A stretch of 29,538 nucleotides of DNA from Natrinema soli (GTDB lineage Archaea; Halobacteriota; Halobacteria; Halobacteriales; Natrialbaceae). The notes under the pieces are model-generated. The model was not told the origin of the DNA. It searched no databases and saw nothing but the letters and a program-made list of their open reading frames with translations. The position numbers were made by a program, and so were the translations under genes. Below are positions 1-6,736 of this stretch, piece by piece (the stretch's first letter is position 1; the number at the start of each line of letters is the position of its first letter). The stretch is taken from positions 1-29,538 of the forward strand of contig NZ_JAQIVI010000803.1 in assembly GCF_028618695.1 (NCBI RefSeq), given 5' to 3'.

Positions 1-210
1 TCTCGAACATCGAACAGCTCTGTGAACCACTCTGATCACCGCGCCCTATGGCAATTCAACACAGCACCATATCAGACGCTGGAATGATTACCTCATCCCC
101 GATTATATCATATTTAATTATCTAATGAGAAATAATAAAATAATAATAATAATTCTTATGAAGTGATGAATATCATATCCTGAGTTCGTGAGTTTGGTAC
201 TCCAAGAGGG
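1..210. other. Left-edge intergenic stretch, AT-rich
   Basis: No convincing gene is visible here. The first ~45 bases could be the last codons of a plus-strand gene cut by the window edge, since one frame reads SNIEQLCEPL then stop near base 41, but this is too short to assign. Bases ~100-165 are strongly AT-rich with an AAT/ATA run (ATAATAATAATAAT near 140). That run may be a melting or bent region next to the iteron cluster that follows. Confidence 0.4.
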
Positions 211-221
211 GTGCATCATCT

Positions 222-335
222 GAATAGAATGCTATTCATGCTATCCAATATTTTCCAGCGATTCACAATCCCGAAGAGAACTATTCCTCCGCCATATTCC
301 TTAGAAGAGAAAGAGAATGCTATTCATGCTATTTT
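222..335. repeat. Iteron cluster downstream of the par operon (GCTATTC family)
   Basis: Copies of the heptamer GCTATTC and near variants occur at 231-237, 240-246 (GCTATCC), 319-325 and 328-334 (GCTATTT). A reverse-orientation GAATAGA lies at 222-228 and an ACTATTC at about 280. The same heptamer is repeated on the other side of the two-gene par operon (1626-1840). The two clusters therefore bracket the operon, as centromere (parS-like) or autoregulatory sites often do. The heptamer copies are seen directly; the centromere role is inferred. Confidence 0.6.
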
Positions 336-748
336 GAAATCGCATCCTTTCGTTCTTGTTCGAATCGTTCAGCAACCTCGTCAACCAAGTCTTCCTCGAC
401 AACCGTACGCAGCAATGCGTCAGTCATCTCACGAACAACGATATTCTGATATCCACGGGTACTAAGCTCACGCTCTAGTTCGTAGTTCAGCCAAGAATCG
501 AAGTTCTCGATAGTCTCTTCGCGCGCGTAGAACGGCCGTTGATTGGCTGCCTCGTATGAAAAGGCAGTATCTGACATCGGATCCAGTTCCTCGACGTCCT
601 CCTCATCCGGTTCTTCGACGTATTCAGTTGTCGTGTCTGTGGTTGATGGCTCGGTCGGTTCCTCTGTGGTTGTCGTCTCGTCTTGATCGTTAGAATCGTC
701 TTCTAGTGTCTGACCAAGATCTGCAAACGGATCATCGTCGTCAACCAT
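329..748 (-). CDS. Small acidic partner of ParA (candidate centromere-binding/ParB-like protein)
   Basis: This protein of about 139 residues is encoded directly after parA; its ATG (746-748) overlaps the end of parA by 8 bases, so the two are probably translationally coupled. I prefer this start to an upstream in-frame one that lies further inside parA. The N-terminal half is very acidic and Thr/Glu-rich (residues ~1-55), probably disordered. The C-terminal half (about residues 68-139) is predicted helical and begins around RPFYAREETIENFD. Haloarchaeal parA genes are often followed by small acidic proteins of this build. By analogy with small ParB/ParG/ParR-type adaptors it would bind the flanking iterons and stimulate ParA. 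No DNA-binding fold is recognisable by eye, so the role rests on context. The gene ends inside the flanking repeat region's edge. Confidence 0.6.
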   Translation of the reverse strand: MVDDDDPFADLGQTLEDDSNDQDETTTTEEPTEPSTTDTTTEYVEEPDEEDVEELDPMSDTAFSYEAANQRPFYAREETIENFDSWLNYELERELSTRGYQNIVVREMTDALLRTVVEEDLVDEVAERFEQERKDAISK

Positions 749-1679
749 GTCGGACCACCTCACCAGCCTCAACGATGTGCGCGAGTTCATCGAAGCACGT
801 CAGCTGATCACAGTCGGGATCGTAGTCCAACAGTGGTTTGCGTTCACCATACGCTTTTGTGATACTGGTTCGGTCGCGGATACCAGGTGTCGGACTAATG
901 TCGCCGGTACCCACAGCCTCCCAGTCCGTGATTCGAGCGAAATTCGGGATTCGATCCTGCAAGCTGTTGTGTGAGTTCAGCCGTTCAAGGAGCTGGCGGT
1001 CCTGCGTCTGCTGATCGATACGGCCGTCGAGCATGTTCGGAACGAGCGCAAGGACGTCGACGTCCATGTGTTTTCGCAGCGGTGCAATCTGGCGCTCAAT
1101 GGTCCGTTCCAGTCCGGACATCGCCTCGTTGCCGGGCGCGAGTGGAAGAACGAGATTGGACGTTGCGACGAGTGCGTTGTCGGTTAGACGGGAGCGATAC
1201 GCCGGCGAGTCCGTGACGATGAAGTCGTATTCGTCGCCAAGTAGAGGTTCAACGACTTCCCGCTGCAGAAGCGCCGACGGTTGGAAGACGTCGCCAACGA
1301 CGATCTCCCGCTCGACCTGCTCAAGATCCTCACTTGAGGGAAGTAGATCGAACTCGTAGTCGGTATCGTAGATGACGGATGTGGGATCTGCGTCATCGAA
1401 GAAGACCTCGCCGATGCTCTCGTCTGTGTTGTGGTAGTGATCATCGAATCCGAGACCGACCGAAGCGTGGCCATTTGGATCGAGATCAATGAGAAGGACA
1501 TTATGGTCGTGGGTGGCCAGCTGACGCGCGAGGTTCACTGCGATGGTCGACTTACCAACGCCACCCTTCAGCATACAGACCGAGACAGCGCGAGAATTCC
1601 CCGCCGTATTCACCGAGTCGTATGGGCTATTTGGGCTATTCGTGCGATCTATGCTATTCCTGCTATTCGTTCCCGCCAT
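741..1679 (-). CDS. parA: ParA/MinD-family partition ATPase
   Basis: This 312-residue Walker-type P-loop ATPase acts in plasmid or chromosome partition, forming ATP-dependent assemblies on nucleoid DNA. It has a deviant Walker A motif KGGVGKST with signature Lys38 and Lys43, a Walker A' strand LLIDLDPNGHASVGLGF, and a switch-II region FIVTDSPAYRS. Length is normal for the family. The first ~30 residues are an odd low-complexity tail containing four Asn-Ser dipeptides (residues 5-18); each is encoded by AATAGC, the same iteron that fills the upstream region. The ATG at 1679 lies about 30 bases from a TATA-like box, fitting a short leader. It is the first gene of a two-gene operon. A secondary chromosome-partition or MinD-like role is less likely given the small overlapping partner and the iterons. 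Confidence 0.9.
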   Translation of the reverse strand: MAGTNSRNSIDRTNSPNSPYDSVNTAGNSRAVSVCMLKGGVGKSTIAVNLARQLATHDHNVLLIDLDPNGHASVGLGFDDHYHNTDESIGEVFFDDADPTSVIYDTDYEFDLLPSSEDLEQVEREIVVGDVFQPSALLQREVVEPLLGDEYDFIVTDSPAYRSRLTDNALVATSNLVLPLAPGNEAMSGLERTIERQIAPLRKHMDVDVLALVPNMLDGRIDQQTQDRQLLERLNSHNSLQDRIPNFARITDWEAVGTGDISPTPGIRDRTSITKAYGERKPLLDYDPDCDQLTCFDELAHIVEAGEVVRHG

Positions 1680-1840
1680 GCTATTCTGAAATAGCGTTCT
1701 AGTCTCCCTTATATCTATGGCCGGTAAATAGCAAGAATCGTGCAGATAGTGTGAATAGCATAAATATGCTAAATAGAATGGATAGTATAGTATTCATAAA
1801 TAGCTTGAATAGCATAGGTAGTAACCGATCTATGAATAGA
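1626..1840. repeat. Iteron cluster over the parA start and promoter
   Basis: On the plus strand, GCTATTC or GCTATTT occurs at 1626, 1635, 1653, 1662 and 1680. Reverse-orientation AAATAGC or GAATAGC then occurs at about 1689, 1726, 1753, 1798 and 1807, and the related GAATAGA at 1834. The orientation flips near the parA start, so the array is roughly an inverted arrangement centred on the promoter. The copies up to 1668 lie inside the parA reading frame. This is a strong candidate for the partition site and/or operator of the par operon. Confidence 0.7.
1706..1716 (-). promoter_or_regulatory. TATA-like box of the par operon
   Basis: Read on the minus strand this gives GATATAAGGG, about 30 bases upstream of the parA ATG. 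That predicts transcription starting at or just before the start codon. The box sits between two AAATAGC-type iterons, so binding of a partner protein there would block transcription. Confidence 0.5.
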
Positions 1841-1911
1841 ACACTACATGCGATTTCAGAATATCCCCGAAATGAACCTGATTACTTCGGGGCTCAGACA
1901 AGAGTCCGCAC

Positions 1912-2715
1912 CTACTCCGTACCTCTGGCAATAACGGCCTCATCCAGTCTCTTCCATACAGTATCGAACATAGGTGGATCACCGGTGAGGTCTGGGAGCG
2001 TCGTCTCCCACTGACGGCGTATGTCCTCACGCTGATCTACCGGCAGCCCCGTGGTGAGATTGACGTCGAGATCGTCGTGGTCGCACTTTGCGTCGAAAGC
2101 AGGAAGAACAACATCGAACTCGATGTCAACGGATTCGGTCTCTAAGAGCTGATAGAGGTCGTAATAGTCCCTGGCTGCACCCCGTTGGAAGATCGCTCGC
2201 AACTTCTCTGCGAAGATCTCTTCGACACTATACGCCTGCAGTTCGAACTCGGGGATATCCTCGTAGGAGTGCGTATGGTGAACTGAGTCGAACGCAACGT
2301 ACTCGTCGACCATTACGTCGAGGCTGGTCGTATTTGGATGGTCGAGCACCGCCCGATACTGGATACTCATGTCGACGTAATGTGTCGGATAGTGTTGCTG
2401 GCGGGACTCGTGGTGCTCGCGGATCGTGAACTCAATCCCGGAGCGCTCAGTTACCGTGTCGAGGACGCCTCGGAGGTCATCTTCTGACCCCTGATACCGG
2501 CCTTCGACGCCGAAATCGAGATCTTCCGAGAACCGCCACGATTGAGGGAAGTACAGCTTACTGAGCGCCGTCCCACCCTTGAACATGAGGTTCTCGCCGT
2601 ATCCACTCGTGAAGATACCCCAGAGAATCCACGAATTGACGTAGTTCTTCTCGGCGTAGCCCTGGCGAACACCGAGCTCCCGAGCGAGGACACGCAATCG
2701 GTTTTGACTGATCAT
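1912..2715 (-). CDS. abiEii: AbiEii/AbiGii-type nucleotidyltransferase toxin
   Basis: This 267-residue protein belongs to the DNA polymerase-beta-like nucleotidyltransferases used as toxins in type IV toxin-antitoxin (AbiE) systems. All four family motifs can be seen: GGTALSKLY (residues 47-55), the acidic SEDLDF (63-68), the FAEKLRAIF segment with Lys171, and ARDYYDLYQL (181-190). The gene starts 6 bases after the stop of the AbiEi gene, so the pair forms one operon in antitoxin-toxin order. In characterised AbiE systems the toxin causes reversible growth arrest during phage infection, and some relatives modify tRNA 3' ends; here that is inferred only. Sitting between par and the origin, it probably also helps plasmid maintenance. 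No damage is seen. Confidence 0.9.
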   Translation of the reverse strand: MISQNRLRVLARELGVRQGYAEKNYVNSWILWGIFTSGYGENLMFKGGTALSKLYFPQSWRFSEDLDFGVEGRYQGSEDDLRGVLDTVTERSGIEFTIREHHESRQQHYPTHYVDMSIQYRAVLDHPNTTSLDVMVDEYVAFDSVHHTHSYEDIPEFELQAYSVEEIFAEKLRAIFQRGAARDYYDLYQLLETESVDIEFDVVLPAFDAKCDHDDLDVNLTTGLPVDQREDIRRQWETTLPDLTGDPPMFDTVWKRLDEAVIARGTE

Positions 2716-2721
2716 CGGAAG

Positions 2722-3552
2722 TCAGGACTCCATCGGACCGAGCGTGTCCGGGTCGACGTTGATCCGAAGGCGGTACGCGCTGTCATAGGTCCCCTGCTCG
2801 CTTCGCGTGGGGTCGAGCAGCGAATACCCGCTCGTGAACGACTCGACAAGCGCCTCACGGGTCGGAAGGTCGATGTTTAGTTGATCGGCGAGGTAGACGA
2901 TTCGCTTGGTCGCCGCGCCATTGTCAAGCCGCTGGAGGTACTCACCGACTGTCGCCCACGAACAGTCCTGCTCGTCAGCTGCGACCATCGCTTTTGCGAG
3001 TTCTCGAACACCACCGCAGTACTCAGGATGGTCGGCACAATCAACGAGCGTCTTCTCCAGGTCGGCCACGTTCACGGCGGTTCCCTCGATAGACGTCGAC
3101 TCATAGCCGAAGAACTTCCGCTCGGTGACCGTCGCAACTTGGTAGGGAACACCGTGGATCTCGCGACTCTGGGCCCGGGTCGGGGTGACGACGTACACAG
3201 TTCGCGGGACCTGCTTGGTCAGCCCGTGATGGCTGAGAGCGCTGTAGTAGCCGATATACATCGGCTCTGCGACGTGCGACGCAATCAGGTATTCATGGGT
3301 CGTGTACACGGCCTCCTCCCCAGCAACAAGCGGGATGATGAGATACTTCCCGGGGAGGAGCCGGTCCAGCCATCCCTTCTCGGTGAGCCGGGACGCGATT
3401 TCGCGAGCGGTATTGGATGTGACCTCGAGCGTCGCTTCGATGTCGTCGATCGAGATGATCTGGTGGCCCTCCGCGGCGAGGTGCGAGAGGAGCCGGCTCT
3501 CACGGGTAGAAAGTCCCTTCCGTATATTCTTCGCTTGTTGTGTAGAGCTCAT
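2722..3552 (-). CDS. abiEi: AbiEi-family antitoxin / transcriptional regulator
   Basis: This 276-residue protein has an N-terminal winged-helix region (about residues 14-75, including STRESRLLSHLAAEGHQIISIDDIEATLEVTSNTAREIASRLTEKGWL read in part as a helix-turn-helix). A larger C-terminal domain typical of AbiEi antitoxins follows, with PGKYLIIPL near residue 66 and a YIGYYSALSHHGL segment near 99. In studied AbiE systems the antitoxin does not bind the toxin; it represses the shared promoter and counteracts toxicity through its C-terminal domain. It is the first gene of the two-gene operon, 6 bases ahead of the toxin gene. Adjacent bases 3553-3600 hold no clear TATA box. Family assignment is firm from the gene pair; the mechanism here is by analogy. 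Confidence 0.88.
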   Translation of the reverse strand: MSSTQQAKNIRKGLSTRESRLLSHLAAEGHQIISIDDIEATLEVTSNTAREIASRLTEKGWLDRLLPGKYLIIPLVAGEEAVYTTHEYLIASHVAEPMYIGYYSALSHHGLTKQVPRTVYVVTPTRAQSREIHGVPYQVATVTERKFFGYESTSIEGTAVNVADLEKTLVDCADHPEYCGGVRELAKAMVAADEQDCSWATVGEYLQRLDNGAATKRIVYLADQLNIDLPTREALVESFTSGYSLLDPTRSEQGTYDSAYRLRINVDPDTLGPMES

Positions 3553-3770
3553 ACCTGCGTTTCGTACATAGACTATGAAGATCTGTAGGCTTCAACGTTG
3601 CGCCTCAACACCTCTTCGAATAGACGTCCAAACAATGTCGCTATTGACAACGCTGGCAAACATGACGATCTGCACACGGAACGTCTCGCCCCGACGTCAT
3701 CCGATGTTACTGCCACAGTAATCGTGAGAACGTCCCCGGAGTGGTTAGAAGCGGGCGGGTGGCGTGCCGT

Positions 3771-4020
3771 CCACAAGAACATGACGGCATCAAACGTGCT
3801 CGCAACCAGGACCTCGCTGTCCATCCCGGACAAACGACCAGAAATCATCACGAGAGTGTGTCGCCCTTGCCCACGAGGAGACAGGACAGTATGATCCGTC
3901 GTACTATGAGACGCAGCTGGTGTGGGCTGTTGAGAGGATCGTCTCACCTTCAGATGGGATTGGTCGGATATTCGACGAAGGTTGGCAGAAACACGATCAA
4001 CCAAGATCACATCATTCTGA
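3771..4020 (+). pseudogene. Decayed C-terminal fragment of a family-B DNA polymerase
   Basis: No open frame spans this region, but pieces in three frames join into a sequence like the C-terminus of haloarchaeal family-B DNA polymerases. The pieces are KRARNQDLAVHPGQ (frame 3, ~3792-3833), then VALAHEETGQYDPSYYETQL...AVERIVSP (frame 2, ~3860-3948), then RWDWSDIRRRLAETRSTK...TSF and a TGA at 4018-4020 (frame 1). That implies at least two frameshifts in 250 bases. Nothing recognisable remains upstream (3598-3770), so the rest of the gene is deleted or has diverged. The match is from memory of polymerase C-termini (the YDPxYYxxQLxxAVExxxSP pattern); a translated search would settle it. Confidence 0.55.
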
Positions 4021-4050
4021 CCGAGCAGCAATAACAGAATAGCGTGGAAG

Positions 4051-4076
4051 CACACACCCCCCTCGTTCGGAGTGAG
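4051..4076 (-). repeat. ORB, reverse orientation
   Basis: The minus strand reads CTCACTCCGAACGAGGGG followed by GGTGTGTG. It is nearly identical to the forward copy at 4443 and marks the left border of the AT-rich origin core. Confidence 0.75.
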
Positions 4077-4442
4077 ATCCCGTACGACCTACGGAATGGA
4101 TAGCAGCAGTAATCAGCTACAATTTCCTGACTAGACAAGATGTCTTCTGAAACTATATTCTAAAACTACAAGACAGCGTAGACTTCCGATGATCAGTTAT
4201 CTATCAGTTGTCTAGTTGTTAGCCTAGATTTATTACCTAGCAGTCCCAATAGTTCTCCAAGTAGAATACGCCACTAGTTAGAGTATTCGTGAATACGCCT
4301 AACACTGGAAGTACAGCTATTCTATCCGCCGAATATAGGGGATGAATATTGCATTGAGAGTGTTCACTCGACGAATTTCAAACCCAAACCTCGTGATCAA
4401 GTGGAAACACCGTCCCTAATCCGGTGGTATATAGGGCAGAAT

Positions 4443-4467
4443 CTCATTCCGAACGAGGGGGGTGTGT
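4443..4467 (+). repeat. ORB, forward orientation
   Basis: Reads CTCATTCCGAACGAGGGG followed by GGTGTGT. It is the right-border partner of the reverse copy at 4051-4076, with the AT-rich core between them. Confidence 0.75.
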
Positions 4468-4538
4468 CCCTAAAACTCTCACATCAATATTTTTCCAGAG
4501 TGCTCTGAAATCATCTCGCCGATCAGGCCCTCGGATAG

Positions 4539-4563
4539 CTCATTCCGAATCAGGGGTGTCAAG
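4539..4563 (+). repeat. ORB, forward orientation
   Basis: Reads CTCATTCCGAATCAGGGG followed by TGTCAAG, the shorter G-tract version. A close twin lies behind orc1 at 6244. Confidence 0.7.
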
Positions 4564-4615
4564 CTGGAATTGCTAATCATTTTGAACTAGTGGAATATCA
4601 CCGTCAAGAGAATAA

Positions 4616-4640
4616 CTCACTCCGAATTAGGGGGGGTGTA
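4616..4640 (+). repeat. ORB, forward orientation
   Basis: Reads CTCACTCCGAATTAGGGG followed by GGGTGTA. A weaker, degenerate copy (CTCACTCTGAATCGGG) follows at 4671-4686, just before the orc1 TATA box. Confidence 0.7.
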
Positions 4641-4696
4641 GTCAGCGTACGACATATGGTTGGACGACAACTCACTCTGAATCGGGTTTCTTCGGG

Positions 4697-4704
4697 TATA
4701 AATA
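4697..4704 (+). promoter_or_regulatory. TATA box of orc1
   Basis: A perfect TATAAATA is present. Transcription would begin about 25 bases downstream (around 4728), giving a leader of about 80 bases that contains the ORB at 4751. Degenerate and full ORBs flank the box, which suggests the initiator can repress its own gene. Confidence 0.6.
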
Positions 4705-4750
4705 CGCAATCTCACGATTTTATGCTATTCAACGCCTATAGACGGGGGAT

Positions 4751-4775
4751 CTCATTCCGAACGAGGGGGGTAACG
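4751..4775 (+). repeat. ORB in the orc1 leader
   Basis: Reads CTCATTCCGAACGAGGGG followed by GGTAACG. It lies between the predicted transcription start and the chosen ATG at 4806. This is one reason to reject the longer reading frame that begins near 4590, which would run through three ORBs. Confidence 0.7.
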
Positions 4776-4805
4776 ACTAAGTGGTTGCCTTTCGAGGGTG
4801 AATCT

Positions 4806-6200
4806 ATGACGGACAACGAAGGATCTGAAGGAGGGGGTGACGAATCTATTACGGACCGACAGCTGGATGACTTCGATTCAACCAAGGTGGATATCTCGGC
4901 CTCTGAAAATACGTCTACCACTGAGGAAATCCAGCAACAAGAGCCGAACGATCCAGCAAATGACCCATTGTTCGTTCGGGAAGGCGATGAACACGGTTCT
5001 TCAACTAAGATCTGGGCAGATCGCGATCTACTCTCTATTGGAACTGTTCCTGGGCCGGACCGCATCGTCGGTCGAGACGAAGAAATTAGATCGGTTGCTG
5101 GAGAAATCCGTCACCTCGTCCACGAATCCCAACCTAATCACGTCGTCATTTATGGCGAAACTGGGACTGGCAAATCACTTGTCAGTCGACACGTATCCGA
5201 CCGTCTCGTCGATACTGCCACTGCGCGTAACGTTCCCGCTGCTAGCGTCTACGTCGAGTGCAAGAAGAATAATACCGAAACGCGAGTCGCCCGAACGATC
5301 GCCCGTGCCCTAAGTGACGCATCGGATTCTGGCATCGAAATCCCTCGTGTTGGCTTAGGATCCGCCGAATACTATGATTACGCCTACGACATCATCGACG
5401 AGTACTACGATGGACTCATCGTCATCCTCGACGAGATCGATATGGTCGATAACGCTGAGGGACTCCTCCATGAACTCTCGCGAGCCCGAGAAGCTGGTCA
5501 TACCGATGCCTATATCGGAATCATCGCTATCAGCAACGACATCGACTTCGGGCAAAAACTGAATGCACGGGTTCAGAGCTCGATGCGGACGACGGACTTC
5601 GTGTTTGAACCTTACCAGAGCGATCAGATCGAGCAGATCCTCGAGTATCGACGAGATGCGTTTCAAGAGGATGTCCTACAGGACGGCGTCATAACCGAGA
5701 CTGCTGACCGGTCGGCGGATGAACATGGTGATGCGAGGAAGGCAGTCGACGTCTTGCGGATTGCTGGTGATATCGCTGACGACACCAATGCGGATGTCGT
5801 TAGAACGGACCATGTCGATAAAGCAGTCAAACGCGCAGAGGTCAATCGGGTCAAGGAGACAATCGAGAGTACCTCACCGCAATCGAAGCTCGTTCTCTAT
5901 ACGCTCGGCCGGTTGACTGACTCGAACAACCGCCGGTTCCGAACCTCTGGTATCTACGCTCAGTACGAGACGACCTGTGGTGACGTCGGCGCAGATCCCC
6001 TTTCGTATGATCGAGTGAGCCAGATTCTCAGCACGCTCTCGCTCATGGGGATTTCTGAGTCATATCAGGTTGGTGGCGGACACAAGCAGGGAGTCTATCT
6101 GGAACACCAGCTCATCAAGGACAAAGATGTAGTGATGAAAGCAGTTGTAGAGAGCGACGAACGACTTTCAGAACTCCATAACGGATCGTACGAGATTTAA
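4806..6200 (+). CDS. orc1/cdc6: Orc1/Cdc6 replication initiator
   Basis: This 464-residue AAA+ initiator binds ORBs and recruits the replicative helicase. It has an acidic N-terminal tail (about residues 1-70), Walker A YGETGTGKS with Lys123, Walker B VILDEIDMVD with Asp209/Glu210, and a sensor-1 strand IIAISNDIDF. A C-terminal winged-helix ORB-binding domain covers about residues 355-464, starting near SPQSKLVLYTLGRL. The frame is open back to about 4590, but that extension would translate origin repeats and the TATA box, so I start at the ATG at 4806. An adjacent array of at least five ORBs upstream and two downstream makes it the cognate initiator of this replicon. No inactivating change is seen. 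Confidence 0.93.
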   Translation: MTDNEGSEGGGDESITDRQLDDFDSTKVDISASENTSTTEEIQQQEPNDPANDPLFVREGDEHGSSTKIWADRDLLSIGTVPGPDRIVGRDEEIRSVAGEIRHLVHESQPNHVVIYGETGTGKSLVSRHVSDRLVDTATARNVPAASVYVECKKNNTETRVARTIARALSDASDSGIEIPRVGLGSAEYYDYAYDIIDEYYDGLIVILDEIDMVDNAEGLLHELSRAREAGHTDAYIGIIAISNDIDFGQKLNARVQSSMRTTDFVFEPYQSDQIEQILEYRRDAFQEDVLQDGVITETADRSADEHGDARKAVDVLRIAGDIADDTNADVVRTDHVDKAVKRAEVNRVKETIESTSPQSKLVLYTLGRLTDSNNRRFRTSGIYAQYETTCGDVGADPLSYDRVSQILSTLSLMGISESYQVGGGHKQGVYLEHQLIKDKDVVMKAVVESDERLSELHNGSYEI

Positions 6201-6243
6201 TCAAGGAGGAGGGTCTGCTCTGCTTTGAACCCAACCACTGAAG

Positions 6244-6268
6244 CTCATTCCGAATTAGGGGTGTCAAA
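6244..6268 (+). repeat. ORB downstream of orc1 (first)
   Basis: Reads CTCATTCCGAATTAGGGG followed by TGTCAAA. It lies 43 bases after the orc1 stop, in the same orientation as the copies before the gene. Confidence 0.7.
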
Positions 6269-6288
6269 TCATCTGGAAAATGAACAAA

Positions 6289-6313
6289 CTCATTCCGAAT
6301 CAGGGGGGTGGTT
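6289..6313 (+). repeat. ORB downstream of orc1 (second)
   Basis: Reads CTCATTCCGAATCAGGGG followed by GGTGGTT, 45 bases after the previous copy. The two downstream copies could form a second, smaller initiator-binding site or help terminate or regulate orc1. Confidence 0.7.
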
Positions 6314-6331
6314 TGGAGATGCCTAGACTAT

Positions 6332-6658
6332 CTAATCGTTTGGATTGACGGGTCCTTTATACTTCGAGAGAATCCTATCCCCTTCCCGCCACTGCCAGTA
6401 GTAGTAGCGGTTGTCGTTGATCTTCTTTGTTGTGATCGTCGCCTTCGAGGGGACGTCGTCCGGGAGATCCTCCGGTCGCTCCTCAATCAGTTCCTCCTCG
6501 TCGTCTTGCTCAGCAATCCGTGCTTCGCGTTCGCGATACTCGGCGAGCGCCTCGGCATACTGGGCGATGTGCCGAAGCAATTCTGGTGAATGAGTCTCGA
6601 GCGACTCGACGACGTTGTCCGGAAGTTCTTGCGGTGGAGTTGGTGGCGAGTAGGACAT
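6332..6658 (-). CDS. DUF6788-like small protein
   Basis: This 108-residue acidic protein has two parts. A helical N-terminal region contains a Glu/Arg-rich stretch (AEYREREARIAEQDDEEEL, about residues 38-56). The C-terminal segment INDNRYYYWQWREGDRILSKYKGPV (about residues 79-103) matches my memory of DUF6788, a short module common on haloarchaeal plasmids and of unknown function. The Tyr/Trp-rich strand resembles DNA-binding arms in site-specific recombinases, but that is only a resemblance. It is convergent with orc1. An IS1595 element sits 15 bases upstream of its start codon, so its native upstream region has been moved away by about 1 kb. Function is unknown; DUF assignment is moderate. 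Confidence 0.65.
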   Translation of the reverse strand: MSYSPPTPPQELPDNVVESLETHSPELLRHIAQYAEALAEYREREARIAEQDDEEELIEERPEDLPDDVPSKATITTKKINDNRYYYWQWREGDRILSKYKGPVNPND

Positions 6659-6673
6659 GGGTCACGGCCGTAT

Positions 6674-6704
6674 CGCTCTTGTGTAGAGCCACGGAAAGAC
6701 CCTG
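6674..6704 (+). repeat. Left terminal inverted repeat of the IS1595-family element
   Basis: Begins CGCTCTTGTGTAGAGC. It pairs with 7689-7719 read on the minus strand (CGCTCTTATGTAGAAC). The 8-base target duplication lies immediately outside both ends. Confidence 0.85.
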
Positions 6705-6736
6705 TAGTTACACTGAGCTAGCCATAATCTGGGAGT

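Larger units (their letters stand above)
4051..4806. other. Candidate replication origin (ORB array plus AT-rich core)
   Basis: The stretch upstream of orc1/cdc6 holds one reverse-oriented ORB (4051-4076) and four forward ORBs (4443, 4539, 4616 and 4751, plus a degenerate copy at 4671). Between the inverted outer copies lies an AT-rich segment; bases 4141-4260 contain 44 G/C of 120. It includes GAATACGCC twice (4264-4272, 4291-4299) and a GTATTC/GAATAC palindrome at 4283-4296. ORBs in opposite orientation around an AT-rich unwinding element next to an orc1 gene is the standard haloarchaeal origin design. No protein gene is supported in this interval. Confidence 0.8.

Noticed and set aside
130..165. 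ATAATAATAAT run as a microsatellite or CRISPR-like repeat
   Set aside because: Short simple-sequence run without spacers; no CRISPR array or Cas gene is present in the window.
211..465. Plus-strand open frame through the downstream iterons
   Set aside because: It runs antisense to the end of the ParA partner gene and through repeats; composition is not acidic and no family is recognisable.
3598..3894. 98-codon plus-strand open frame next to the AbiEi gene
   Set aside because: Basic, Thr/Arg-rich sequence without family features; partly overlaps the better-supported PolB remnant in other frames.
4590..4805. 72-codon N-terminal extension of orc1
   Set aside because: It would translate three ORBs and the TATA box; the ATG at 4806 gives a normal-length protein.
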